From Desulfobacula sp. (GTDB lineage: Bacteria > Desulfobacterota > Desulfobacteria > Desulfobacterales > Desulfobacteraceae): DNA of 9,755 bases. The stretch lies in NCBI GenBank assembly GCA_023139225.1, contig JAGLNZ010000321.1, forward strand, positions 1-9,755, read 5' to 3'. The notes beneath the pieces were generated by a model. The model ran no database searches and was not told the DNA's origin. It saw only the letters and a list, made by a program, of their open reading frames with translations. Positions 1 through 6,860 of this stretch are shown here, piece by piece. The translations under genes and the position numbers were made by a program. Position 1 is the stretch's first letter. The number at the start of each line of letters is the position of its first letter.

Positions 1-1208
1 TAATCAGTATTGGCCTGTTTTCAAAAATCCTTAGAAATACTTTCAGAACCATCCGCCAAAAAATAGCAGAAATCAACCATAGTTTTTCAGAAGCCATCGC
101 CGGAATTAAAATCATTCAGACAACATCCAGCCAAAACAGGTTTATGCAACGGTTTGAGAATCTTAATTTTGAACATTTTACTGCTACCCTGTTCCAGATA
201 AAAACATTTTCCATCTTTATGCCCTTTATCGGGTTCATAGGCGTGTTGAGTACTGCCATTATCATTTGGACAGCAAGCTATGGCGTCATTGAAAAATCCC
301 TGACCCTGGGTGAACTTGTGGCCTTTCTAACATACATGAAACTGTTTTTCAGACCCTTAAGGGATCTGTCTGAAAAATTTAATCTGCTCCAGAGCGCCCT
401 GGCTTCTGCAGAACGGATTATCAGTGTACTTAACAATGATAAGGCAAAACAACGAACCGGCAAAAAAAGAAATTGTATTGATAAGATTTCTACACTTGCA
501 TTTGATCAGGTGAATTTTTCATATGAAAAGAACAAACCCGTGCTGACAAACATCTCTTTTCATCTCAAAGAAGGGCGCTCTATTGGCATCGTCGGCCAGA
601 CAGGATCAGGCAAAAGCTCCATTATCAACCTGATCACCGGATTTTATCAACCTGATGACGGAAATATTTTCATCAACAATATTAATCAAACTTATATAAA
701 TATCAAAGATATCAGGAGCAAGACCGCCCTTGTTATGCAGGACCCGCTTCTCTTTTCCGGCAGTATCAGGGAAAACATCAAACCATCCGGACTGGGTTTA
801 GATGCTTTCGGGCTTGAAAAGGCGTTATATGATGCAAACTGTCACTTTTTATTTGAAAAATTTTTGGGACTTGACACAATGATAAAAGAAGGGGGACGGC
901 CATTATCAAGCGGCGAAAAACAGCTTGTATGCATTGCCCGGGCATTTGCCTTTAATCCGGACCTTATCATTTTTGATGAAGCAACCTCTTATATGGATTC
1001 ACAGTCAGAACAAAAGGTGCATGATGCCATGAAAAAACTGATGAAAGGAAGGCTATCCATCATTATTGCCCACAGGCTGTCTACGGTCAAAGATTGTGAT
1101 ACCATTCTCCTTTTAAGGGATGGGACCATCAGGGAACAGGGATCACACCATGAGCTTGTTAAGTTAAAGGGTGAGTATTATTTTCTTTTAAAAAAAGAAA
1201 AAATCTAA
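1..1208 (+). CDS. ABC exporter half-transporter (membrane + ATPase), 5'-truncated
   Basis: This is the C-terminal part of a fused membrane/ATPase ABC exporter. The frame is open from base 3 with no stop, so the ATG at 144 is internal; 401 residues are visible. Before residue 48 the sequence already reads like the cytoplasmic coupling region of the family (SFSEAIAGIKIIQ). Two hydrophobic segments follow (visible residues about 68-98 and 105-117), matching the last helices of a six-helix domain. The ATPase domain is complete: Walker A GQTGSGKSS at 198-206, Q-loop in VMQDP, signature LSSGEKQ at 301-307, Walker B LIIFDE at 321-326 with the catalytic Glu, and the switch His in IIAHRLS at 357. The LSSGE signature and overall style resemble the MdlB/SmdB type of heterodimeric multidrug or lipid exporter, so a partner half-transporter may lie to the left, outside the window. 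The substrate cannot be inferred. The stop overlaps that of the convergent gene. Confidence 0.93.
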   Translation, partial: ISIGLFSKILRNTFRTIRQKIAEINHSFSEAIAGIKIIQTTSSQNRFMQRFENLNFEHFTATLFQIKTFSIFMPFIGFIGVLSTAIIIWTASYGVIEKSLTLGELVAFLTYMKLFFRPLRDLSEKFNLLQSALASAERIISVLNNDKAKQRTGKKRNCIDKISTLAFDQVNFSYEKNKPVLTNISFHLKEGRSIGIVGQTGSGKSSIINLITGFYQPDDGNIFINNINQTYINIKDIRSKTALVMQDPLLFSGSIRENIKPSGLGLDAFGLEKALYDANCHFLFEKFLGLDTMIKEGGRPLSSGEKQLVCIARAFAFNPDLIIFDEATSYMDSQSEQKVHDAMKKLMKGRLSIIIAHRLSTVKDCDTILLLRDGTIREQGSHHELVKLKGEYYFLLKKEKI

Positions 1209-1984
1209 TGCTTTAACAAATCAGACGGATATGTAAAAAATGAATCCTTATATTTATCATACATTTTTTTTAATTCCGTGTTTTTGATTAATTTTTTAAG
1301 ATGTCTGTCAAAAAGCCCTGCCAGTTTTTTGCCTCTTTCAGTATTTGCAAACACTACATACAGATTCAGCTCCAGTATTGTTTTTCTGGAATAATCATCT
1401 GGGTTGTAATAGGCGCTGTCCTGTAAAAAATGGCTTATATCACCCTTGGCATCTATATAAAAATCAATGATATCTTTCTCCAGCAAACGAAAACCTGCTT
1501 CTCTGTTGTCAAGTCTTCTAATTTTTATATGTTTTGATGTGTTTTCAGGCAAATACTCATGATAAGCATATCCGGTAATCCACCCGACATTTTTTGCTCT
1601 CATGGTTTTAAGACCGGCCCATTGAAATCCGGCATTTTTTTTGAACACTACCTGGACAATATCTATGGCAAAATGATTTTCAGGGTAAATCACATTTTCA
1701 ATTTCATCTGCATATGATCCAACCATGGCATCAACACTTTGGCTTTTTACATGTTGAACCGATCCTTCATAGGATCGGATGACAGGTTTGACCTGAAAAC
1801 CAGCCGGCTCAAAAACAGCTCTGAGAATATCCCAATATAGGCCGGTTCCATCCCTGTTCGTGGCATCTTTCCATTCTTCCGTGGAAAACAGAATGACCCG
1901 ATTTTCAGCAAAGGCAGAATCCACAGAAAAACCTGACATCAAAATCAACACAACCAGCGCAACAATGATAAAATAATCTTTCAA
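1205..1984 (-). CDS. Periplasmic solute-binding protein, family 3 type
   Basis: A 259-residue exported protein. The N-terminus is a signal peptide: a short n-region, a hydrophobic core at residues about 5-19, and an AFA site that would be cleaved after residue 26. The rest resembles family 3 extracellular solute-binding proteins (amino-acid/polar-solute type): a GLYWDILRAVF segment near residue 48, a VDAMVGSYAD segment near 84, and a C-terminal LKKMYDKYKDSFF helix. No permease or ATPase of an uptake system lies beside it; the adjacent ABC gene is an exporter on the other strand. It may therefore be an orphan binding protein serving a distant transporter, or a sensory protein. The start is TTG, chosen because an in-frame TAA lies immediately upstream and GAGGG sits 5 nt before the TTG. 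The ligand is unknown. The family call is firm at fold level only. Confidence 0.85.
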   Translation of the reverse strand: MKDYFIIVALVVLILMSGFSVDSAFAENRVILFSTEEWKDATNRDGTGLYWDILRAVFEPAGFQVKPVIRSYEGSVQHVKSQSVDAMVGSYADEIENVIYPENHFAIDIVQVVFKKNAGFQWAGLKTMRAKNVGWITGYAYHEYLPENTSKHIKIRRLDNREAGFRLLEKDIIDFYIDAKGDISHFLQDSAYYNPDDYSRKTILELNLYVVFANTERGKKLAGLFDRHLKKLIKNTELKKMYDKYKDSFFTYPSDLLKH

Positions 1985-1989
1985 TTAAT

Positions 1990-1994
1990 CCCTC
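1990..1994 (-). promoter_or_regulatory. Ribosome binding site for the TTG-started solute-binding protein
   Basis: GAGGG lies 5 nt upstream of the TTG at 1984-1982. An upstream in-frame ATG (1996-1994) is followed by only two codons before TAA (1987-1985), so it cannot start the long protein, and no Shine-Dalgarno sequence precedes it. The position of GAGGG decides for the TTG. Confidence 0.7.
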
Positions 1995-2009
1995 ATTTAA
2001 AATAATCAA

Positions 2010-2040
2010 GTTGTTTTGGTTTTCCCGGCCCAAACACAAC
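2010..2040 (-). other. Hairpin in the leader of the solute-binding protein gene
   Basis: An imperfect inverted repeat: GTTGT/ACAAC (5 bp), a one-base bulge at 2035, then TTTGG/CCAAA (5 bp), with a 10-nt loop rich in G and C. It lies between the candidate promoter and the ribosome binding site. On the minus strand it is followed by TTGATTATTTT, so it could act as a weak attenuator or stabilise the 5' end. Function is not established. Confidence 0.4.
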
Positions 2041-2045
2041 CGGTT

Positions 2046-2073
2046 TTTATATACTTGTATTTATATGGAGCAA
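2046..2073 (-). promoter_or_regulatory. Candidate sigma-70 promoter of the solute-binding protein gene
   Basis: On the minus strand, TTGCTC (2073-2068) is separated by 16 nt from TATAAA (2051-2046). The -10 matches the consensus at five of six positions; the -35 matches only in TTG. It lies about 60 nt upstream of the TTG start, in the 130-nt gap after the preceding co-directional gene. A separate promoter fits a gene unrelated to the upstream translation operon. Confidence 0.45.
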
Positions 2074-2114
2074 AAAAAGCAAGGGTTCTACCTTAATAAG
2101 ACAGGTTCTTATGG

Positions 2115-2891
2115 TTACAATTTTATGAATTTCCCCGGTTGATGGGGCCCTGCAACATGTAAGGAAATATTTGAGGCATTCAAATTTTTGGAGACTTCAA
2201 GGACGGCTTTTTCAGGGCAATTGTTTTCTTCACTCAAATGGGCAAGAATGACATGTTTCAAATGATCTGTCTTCAGTTCCGATACCAGCTTTCCTGCATC
2301 CATATTGGACAAATGACCGGTCCTGCCTTTGATTCTCTGCTTGAGATACCATGGATAGGGACCGTTAATCAGCATTTCTGGATCATGGTTTGATTCAAGA
2401 TATAAGATATTGCTGTTTTTTAGATGCTCTCTTACCAGATTTGTGACAATGCCAAGATCGGTTGCTATCCCAATTTTGTGGTTCTTGTATTCAAGCGTCA
2501 ACCCAACAGGATCTTTTGCATCATGGGAAATGGAAAACGGGGTGACCAGAATCTGATCCATTTCAAAAGGGGTGCCGCATTCAAAAAAACATAAGTCTTT
2601 AATTTTACCAAGATTTGAGCATGCCTGATAGGTCTTTTTTGTGATATAAACAGGGAGTTTAAATCGACGGCTTAATATGCCTGCACCTTTTACATGATCG
2701 GAATGCTCATGGGTAATGATAATGGCACAAAGATTTTCAGGATTAATATTTACAGTGTTCAGCCGTCGTTCAATTTCAATCCCGGACAGCCCGGCATCAA
2801 TTAGAATGGAAGTATTATTACAGGATACAAAAAGGCTGTTCCCCTTGCTGCCGCTGGCAAGGGGACAGACAGAAAATGAATTATTTTTCAT
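2115..2891 (-). CDS. YycJ/WalJ-type metallo-beta-lactamase-fold hydrolase
   Basis: A 258-residue soluble protein of the metallo-beta-lactamase fold. Visible metal-site motifs are D32 in [15 protein letters not shown] at 61-66 (the HxHxDH di-metal motif), H123-D124 in [12 protein letters not shown]145 in IATDLG, H193 in GRTGHLSN and H218 in [10 protein letters not shown]. The N-terminal ASGSKGNS with DAGLSG and the GRTGHLS segment are typical of the YycJ/WalJ subfamily, whose characterised Bacillus member is reported as a 5'-3' exonuclease linked to DNA mismatch repair; nuclease activity here is inferred. It has no signal peptide, so it is cytoplasmic. Its ATG lies inside the last codons of pnp (11-nt overlap), with no good Shine-Dalgarno, which suggests translational coupling to pnp. 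A general phosphodiesterase or other hydrolase remains possible. Length fits the family. Confidence 0.9.
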   Translation of the reverse strand: MKNNSFSVCPLASGSKGNSLFVSCNNTSILIDAGLSGIEIERRLNTVNINPENLCAIIITHEHSDHVKGAGILSRRFKLPVYITKKTYQACSNLGKIKDLCFFECGTPFEMDQILVTPFSISHDAKDPVGLTLEYKNHKIGIATDLGIVTNLVREHLKNSNILYLESNHDPEMLINGPYPWYLKQRIKGRTGHLSNMDAGKLVSELKTDHLKHVILAHLSEENNCPEKAVLEVSKNLNASNISLHVAGPHQPGKFIKL

Positions 2892-4968
2892 CGGTTTTTG
2901 CGGCTTTGTAGCTCAGCTTTATTTTCCCATCCCTGGTGACATCCAGGACTTTTACAGGGATGACTTCTCCCTCTTTTAAAACATCTGTGACTTTTTTGAC
3001 CCTGTAATTAGCCAGCTCTGAAATATGAACCAGCCCGTCAGTACCCTGTTTGATATTTACAAAGGCACCAAAATCAGTGATTTTAACAACCGTGCCTTGA
3101 TAAATTTCACCAATCTCAGGATCAAGGGCAATATCCGATACCATTTTTAAAGCCGTGGCAGCATCTTCGTCATTTTCAGCGGCAATCTTTACAATACCTG
3201 AGTCATTTACCTCAATGACGGTATTGGTTTCTGCCTGAAGAGCTCTGATCACTTTTCCGCCGGGACCGATGATATCGCGAATTTTATCGGACTTAATTTG
3301 AATACTGACAATTTTGGGTGCCCGGGGAGAAACTTCCGGTCTTGTCTCCTTAAGGGTTTCAAGCATTTTATTAAGGATGTGGATCCTGCCGCCATGTGCC
3401 TGGTTAAGAGCCTGCTCCATGATCTGCTTTGAAAGTTCCTTGATTTTAATGTCCATCTGCAGAGCGGTAATCCCCTCAGCTGTTCCAGCCACCTTAAAAT
3501 CCATATCTCCGAAATGATCTTCATCTCCCAGAATATCCGAAAGCACAACGGTTTTGTCGCCGTCTTTTATAAGTCCCATGGCAATCCCGGAAACCGGTGC
3601 TTTTATAGGAACACCGCCATCCATTAATGCCAGGATTCCGGAACAAATCGTTCCCATGGATGAACTCCCGTTGGACTCCATGACCTCTCCCACCAGACGG
3701 ATGGTATATTCAAAGTCTTCCTGTGAAGGAAGGACTTTTGCAATAGCGCGGCTGGCAAGGTTTCCATGACCGATATCCCTTCGGCTGGGTCCGCCGGCAC
3801 GCCTTACTTCTCCCACGGAAAAGGCAGGAAAATTATAATGAAGCATAAAACTCCTTGTTTCATTACCCATCAGGGTTTCAACACGTTGTTCATCCATGCC
3901 GGAACCCAGAGTCAAAACACCCAGCACCTGGGTTTCACCCCGTGTAAAAAGAGCTGAACCATGGGGCATGGGAAGGTTTCCCACTTCACAGTCAATCTGT
4001 CTTACTTCATCAAAGGCCCTGCCGTCAATTCGTTTATCCTCTTTCAGGACAATGCCACGACTGACGTTCTTAACACATTTGCTAAAGGCTTCTTTTATTT
4101 CTTTTATTTGTTCCGGATAATTTTCGAAAAAGTGTTCAACAACTTGCTCTTTTAAAGCACTCAGCGCGTTCCCACGCTCAATCTTTGTTTTGATCTGTAC
4201 TTGTTTATAAATTTTATCCTTTGAATATTCTATCACCTTTGCAACCAGTTCTTCATCTTTGGCCGGTGGTACAAACAATCGTTTTTCTTTTCCAAGGGCT
4301 TCTTTCAGCTGAACCTGCAGATCAATGATGGGCTGCATGGCTTCATGGCCAAAAAAGATAGCATCCAGCATATCTTTTTCAGAGACAATATTGGCTCCGC
4401 CTTCCACCATGACCACACCGGTTTTAGATCCTGCCACGACCAGCTCGATATCACTTTCTTCCATCTGCTCAATGGTCGGGTTGGCCACAAACTCACCCTC
4501 TATCCTGCCGACCTTAATACCGGCAATGGGCCCGTCAAAAGGAATATCAGACATTTGCAAGGCAGCTGATGCACCCACCAGGGCAAGGGTGTCAGGTTCG
4601 TTAATCTTATCCATTGAAAGAACAGTGGCAATGACTTGGGTCTCAAAATTGTAGCCGTCCTCAAAAAGAGGACGAATGGGTCTGTCGATCAATCTTGCTG
4701 TCAGGGTTTCTTTTTCAGAAGGTCTGCCGATTTCCCGCCTGAAATAATTTCCCGGAATTCTTCCTGCTGAATAAATTTTTTCCTGGTATTCAACGGTGAG
4801 AGGCAAAAAACTGATCTCGGGTTTCGGATCTTTTGAAGCAACGGCCGTAACCAGTACCACTGTTTCCCCATATTGTACAATTACCGACCCTGATGCCTGT
4901 TTGGCAATCTTTCCCCCACGAATAGAGAATTCTCTGCCATTAATGGTAGTCTTAAATATTTTTTCCAT
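2881..4968 (-). CDS. pnp: Polyribonucleotide nucleotidyltransferase (PNPase)
   Basis: PNPase degrades RNA 3'-to-5' by phosphorolysis and can add tails; it acts as a trimer, often in a degradosome. The protein is 695 residues (E. coli has 711). In order: a first RNase PH domain with the [14 protein letters not shown] loop, an all-helical linker (about 230-310), a second RNase PH domain with catalytic D484 and D490 in [11 protein letters not shown], a KH domain with GPGG at 568-571, and an S1 domain from about 620 to the end ([15 protein letters not shown]). The start is the ATG preceded by AGGAGA. An upstream in-frame ATG at 5067 would add 33 residues encoded by the intergenic hairpin and is not credible. 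It sits 193 nt after rpsO, behind two hairpins that may mediate autocontrol, and its stop overlaps the next gene. Confidence 0.98.
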   Translation of the reverse strand: MEKIFKTTINGREFSIRGGKIAKQASGSVIVQYGETVVLVTAVASKDPKPEISFLPLTVEYQEKIYSAGRIPGNYFRREIGRPSEKETLTARLIDRPIRPLFEDGYNFETQVIATVLSMDKINEPDTLALVGASAALQMSDIPFDGPIAGIKVGRIEGEFVANPTIEQMEESDIELVVAGSKTGVVMVEGGANIVSEKDMLDAIFFGHEAMQPIIDLQVQLKEALGKEKRLFVPPAKDEELVAKVIEYSKDKIYKQVQIKTKIERGNALSALKEQVVEHFFENYPEQIKEIKEAFSKCVKNVSRGIVLKEDKRIDGRAFDEVRQIDCEVGNLPMPHGSALFTRGETQVLGVLTLGSGMDEQRVETLMGNETRSFMLHYNFPAFSVGEVRRAGGPSRRDIGHGNLASRAIAKVLPSQEDFEYTIRLVGEVMESNGSSSMGTICSGILALMDGGVPIKAPVSGIAMGLIKDGDKTVVLSDILGDEDHFGDMDFKVAGTAEGITALQMDIKIKELSKQIMEQALNQAHGGRIHILNKMLETLKETRPEVSPRAPKIVSIQIKSDKIRDIIGPGGKVIRALQAETNTVIEVNDSGIVKIAAENDEDAATALKMVSDIALDPEIGEIYQGTVVKITDFGAFVNIKQGTDGLVHISELANYRVKKVTDVLKEGEVIPVKVLDVTRDGKIKLSYKAAKTDEK

Positions 4969-4972
4969 AATT

Positions 4973-4978
4973 TCTCCT
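4973..4978 (-). promoter_or_regulatory. Ribosome binding site of pnp
   Basis: AGGAGA lies 4 nt before the ATG at 4968. It fixes the pnp start at the conserved [15 protein letters not shown]-terminus and rules out the longer in-frame extension. Confidence 0.85.
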
Positions 4979-5015
4979 ATAATAAGAAGGGCAGCAGATT
5001 GTAAGGAAATTTTTA

Positions 5016-5028
5016 CAAATAATAAACC
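5016..5028 (-). repeat. 13-nt direct repeat, copy 2 (tail of the pnp-proximal hairpin)
   Basis: The minus strand reads GGTTTATTATTTG and begins directly after the 17-bp inverted repeat. The same 13 bases follow the other hairpin at 5105-5117. A U-rich tail after a stem resembles an intrinsic terminator tail, but it could also be a single-stranded site for RNA-binding proteins. Confidence 0.75.
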
Positions 5029-5070
5029 CGCATGTTTGCCATTAAATATAAACTTAATGGCAAACATGCG
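5029..5070 (-). other. Perfect 17-bp inverted repeat in the pnp leader
   Basis: The arms 5029-5045 and 5054-5070 (TTAATGGCAAACATGCG on one arm) are exact reverse complements around an 8-nt loop (5046-5053). In the pnp mRNA this gives a long, uninterrupted stem ending 60 nt before the pnp start codon. A long perfect duplex upstream of pnp resembles the RNase III target in the E. coli pnp leader, where cleavage lets PNPase repress its own message. Processing here is inference. A weak terminator or attenuator is the alternative. Confidence 0.8.
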
Positions 5071-5104
5071 AACTTATTTAAAAAATTTCTCGAAAATTGC
5101 CGCC

Positions 5105-5117
5105 CAAATAATAAACC
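5105..5117 (-). repeat. 13-nt direct repeat, copy 1 (tail of the rpsO-proximal hairpin)
   Basis: The minus strand reads GGTTTATTATTTG, identical to 5016-5028. Its first two G residues form the last base pairs of the 12-bp hairpin, so here it overlaps the stem, whereas in the other copy it starts just after it. Confidence 0.75.
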
Positions 5118-5148
5118 GGTTTTTGACTCACAACGTGTCAAAAACCGG
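5105..5148 (-). terminator. Hairpin after rpsO, candidate partial terminator
   Basis: A perfect 12-bp inverted repeat: CCGGTTTTTGAC (5116-5127) and GTCAAAAACCGG (5137-5148) around a 9-nt loop. On the minus strand it begins 13 nt after the rpsO stop and is followed by TTTATTATTT, a U-rich but interrupted tract. This fits a leaky Rho-independent terminator, giving more rpsO than pnp transcript, or a 3' stabiliser of rpsO mRNA. Confidence 0.6.
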
Positions 5149-5161
5149 CTGTTTGTCATTG

Positions 5162-5431
5162 TTATCTTCTCAGTCCGAGTCTTTCAATTAAAGAACGGTA
5201 TCTGTTCACATCTTTTTTCTTAACATAATCCAGAAGACTTCTGCGTCTTCCAACAAGGATCAACAGACCCCGTCTTGAATGATGGTCTTTCTTGTGAACT
5301 TTAAGATGCTCTGTAAGATAGCTGATACGGTGGGTTAAAATCGCAACCTGCACCTCTGGTGAGCCTGTATCAGACTCGTGGAGCTTGAATTGTTCAATCA
5401 TCTCCTCTTTGTTTTGGGCTAATAAAACCAC
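5162..5431 (-). CDS. rpsO: Ribosomal protein S15
   Basis: S15 binds the central domain of 16S rRNA and helps build the platform of the 30S subunit. The product is 89 residues, exactly the length of the E. coli protein, with the family hallmarks [13 protein letters not shown] (about 21-33), [18 protein letters not shown] (about 39-56) and the C-terminal [13 protein letters not shown]. The start is GTG, supported by GGAG 7 nt upstream and by the length. It lies between truB (154 nt upstream) and pnp (193 nt downstream), the classical order, and has its own promoter upstream. S15 commonly represses its own translation through its leader, but no specific binding fold could be assigned here. Confidence 0.98.
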   Translation of the reverse strand: MVLLAQNKEEMIEQFKLHESDTGSPEVQVAILTHRISYLTEHLKVHKKDHHSRRGLLILVGRRRSLLDYVKKKDVNRYRSLIERLGLRR

Positions 5432-5438
5432 TTTAAAA

Positions 5439-5445
5439 CTCCTTT
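5439..5445 (-). promoter_or_regulatory. Ribosome binding site for the GTG start of rpsO
   Basis: AAAGGAG lies 7 nt before the GTG at 5431-5429. It supports the GTG start, which gives the expected 89-residue S15; no in-frame ATG occurs until codon 11. Confidence 0.8.
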
Positions 5446-5474
5446 GCTTGGAATAAATAAAACATGGTATTTGT

Positions 5475-5547
5475 TAATGATCAGAATTTTTATGATTTCC
5501 CATCCGATATTCCATTCAGAAAAAAAGAAATTCAAAACAGATCATTA
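5475..5547 (-). other. Long-range inverted repeat in the truB-rpsO spacer
   Basis: TAATGATC (5475-5482) pairs with GATCATTA (5540-5547), then, after an internal loop, GAATTT (5484-5489) pairs with AAATTC (5528-5533), leaving a loop of 38 nt. The outer arm overlaps the rpsO -10 box, so a full stem could form only in read-through RNA from truB, not in RNA starting at the rpsO promoter. The arms are AT-rich and may be coincidental. Confidence 0.35.
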
Positions 5548-5552
5548 TACCA
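5544..5552 (-). promoter_or_regulatory. rpsO promoter, extended -10 TGGTATAAT
   Basis: The minus strand carries a perfect TATAAT (5549-5544) with the TGn extension (5552-5550). No good -35 is present at 17 nt (AAGGTT, 5572-5567), which is acceptable for an extended -10 promoter. Transcription would start near 5537 and give a leader of about 105 nt before the GTG of rpsO. It matches the known habit of rpsO-pnp having its own promoter inside the larger operon. Confidence 0.65.
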
Positions 5553-5585
5553 TTACAAATATGCGTAACCTTTTATGAATACCAG

Positions 5586-6488
5586 TTAACTTGAAAAAAC
5601 GCAACAATATTTATACTCCTGCGTCTTGTTTAATTGAATGATCGCCAGAAGATCATTGTTATTATCAATCACCCTGATAAATTGATCAGGTTTTGCCAAA
5701 GGGACATCAAGATCCTTTTTCAAAAGCTTCTGCCCGAATTTAATTTTTTTGGCAATGGAATTATCCACCACAATCCCGGGCATAAACTCAAGACAGTGCG
5801 ATAACGGAACAATTCTTTGTTGGGCAGTTGTTTGATCAAGTCTTTCAAAGGCATCCAATTGTATGGCATCTTCAAGCTTAAATTCGCTGGACTGTGTCCT
5901 GCAAAGTTTTGATAGATGGGCACCGTACCCAAGCTTCTGGCCGATATCAAAGGCAAGGCTTCTGATATAGGTTCCTGAAGAGCAAAAAACTTCAACGTCA
6001 ATATTCGGCAACTCAATATGTTTGATGCTGATGTCAAAAAATTCAATCCGCCTTGGCGGTTTTTGGATTTTCTTTCCCTGGCGAGCCAGCTTGTATAATG
6101 GCTGGCCTTCATGTTTTAAGGCGGAAAAAACCGGGGGCACCTGATCCTGAATGCCGATAAAAGACTTTACAGCCTGTTCGACATCCTCACTGTTAAGAGA
6201 ATCCATAATACTCTTTTGAGCAGTAGAAACCGTCTTGCCTGTCAGATCATAGGTGTCTGTTTCCACGCCCAGACAAATCCTTGCAATATATCTTTTGTGG
6301 CCGTCAAGAAAAAATCTGGATATCCTTGTCCCCTTGTTAATCGCACAAAGCAGCAATCCGGTGGCAAAAGGGTCCAGGGTTCCGGTATGCCCAACCTTTT
6401 TTACACCCAAAGCCTTTTTTACACGAGCCACCACCCGGGCTGAAGAAATGCCTTCAGGCTTATGGATCGCTATAATACCACTTTTCAT
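5586..6488 (-). CDS. truB: tRNA pseudouridine(55) synthase
   Basis: TruB isomerises U55 of the tRNA T-loop to pseudouridine and also acts as a tRNA-folding chaperone. The 300-residue protein starts with the family pattern GIIAIHKPEGISS, then KKVGHTGTLDPFATGLL with the catalytic Asp at residue 39 (equivalent to D48 of E. coli). KRYIARICLGVETDTYDLTG, VPPVFSALKHEGQPLYKLAR and GTYIRSLAFDIG are the further synthase motifs. The last 80 residues form a PUA-like C-terminal domain (IVPLSHCLEF, IKFGQKL, FIRVIDNNNDLLAI). The ATG lies 6 nt after the rbfA stop with no Shine-Dalgarno visible, so translation is probably coupled to rbfA. No frameshift or missing key residue is seen. Confidence 0.97.
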   Translation of the reverse strand: MKSGIIAIHKPEGISSARVVARVKKALGVKKVGHTGTLDPFATGLLLCAINKGTRISRFFLDGHKRYIARICLGVETDTYDLTGKTVSTAQKSIMDSLNSEDVEQAVKSFIGIQDQVPPVFSALKHEGQPLYKLARQGKKIQKPPRRIEFFDISIKHIELPNIDVEVFCSSGTYIRSLAFDIGQKLGYGAHLSKLCRTQSSEFKLEDAIQLDAFERLDQTTAQQRIVPLSHCLEFMPGIVVDNSIAKKIKFGQKLLKKDLDVPLAKPDQFIRVIDNNNDLLAIIQLNKTQEYKYCCVFSS

Positions 6489-6494
6489 TGAATT

Positions 6495-6860
6495 TTATTG
6501 GTGTTCATCCGGCATTCGGGTTGAAGCGGATTTAATGAGTTCATCCATTTTGGCTGCCTTGTCAAAGGAATCATCATAGTAAAATCTTAAATCAGGCATG
6601 TATTTCAAGCCTAATTTCGGTGCGATTCTTTTCTTGATAAATCCCTTTGAACTCTTAAATCCATCCAGGGCATCCTTGATTCTTTTTTTATCTCCAAAAA
6701 CAGTAATATATACATGGGCCACCCGAAGATCAGGGGTCATCTTCACAGCACTGACTGTGGCCATCTCAATCCTCGGGTCCTGCATTTTTTTGCTTAAAAG
6801 GTCAGTAATGGCATGTTGAATCTTGCCACTGATTCTTTCGGCTCGTAAATAGGGTTTCAT
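6495..6860 (-). CDS. rbfA: Ribosome-binding factor A
   Basis: RbfA binds the free 30S subunit, helps maturation of the 5' end of 16S rRNA and is needed for cold adaptation in E. coli. The product is 121 residues, within the usual range, with a single KH-like domain. The N-terminal RAERISGKIQHAITDLLSKK helix, DPRIEMATVSAVKMTPDL and the SSKGFIKKRIAPKLGLKYMPDL segment are the family signature. It begins 7 nt after infB and ends 6 nt before truB; no Shine-Dalgarno is visible before its ATG, so coupling to infB is likely. Many relatives have extra genes around rbfA in this operon (a DUF503 gene before it and a DHH phosphoesterase after it); both are absent here. Confidence 0.97.
   Translation of the reverse strand: MKPYLRAERISGKIQHAITDLLSKKMQDPRIEMATVSAVKMTPDLRVAHVYITVFGDKKRIKDALDGFKSSKGFIKKRIAPKLGLKYMPDLRFYYDDSFDKAAKMDELIKSASTRMPDEHQ

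Noticed and set aside
144..1208. ABC exporter as a complete gene starting at the ATG at 144.
   Set aside because: The frame is open to the window edge and the upstream codons encode the conserved membrane-domain coupling region, so the gene is truncated by the window.
2096..2112. ATAAGA/TCTTAT inverted repeat with a 5-nt loop just after the metallo-beta-lactamase-fold gene, as a terminator.
   Set aside because: The stem is only 6 bp and AT-rich, with no adjacent T-run on the minus strand; the T7 at 2072-2078 is about 18 nt away and preceded only by a 4-bp stem. Too weak to call.
4999..5018. TTGTAA/TTACAA inverted repeat upstream of pnp.
   Set aside because: Six AT-rich base pairs are expected by chance in such sequence and the arm overlaps the repeated tail; it is not supported as a separate element.
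4969..5067. N-terminal extension of PNPase from an in-frame ATG at 5067 (33 extra residues).
   Set aside because: The extension is encoded by one arm and the loop of the 17-bp inverted repeat. The AGGAGA before the ATG at 4968 and the conserved N-terminus there fix the start.
5013..5159. A 48-codon minus-strand reading frame between rpsO and pnp.
   Set aside because: It has no ribosome binding site, runs through both hairpins and the repeated tails, and its product has no protein-like composition; it is best explained as a chance opening.
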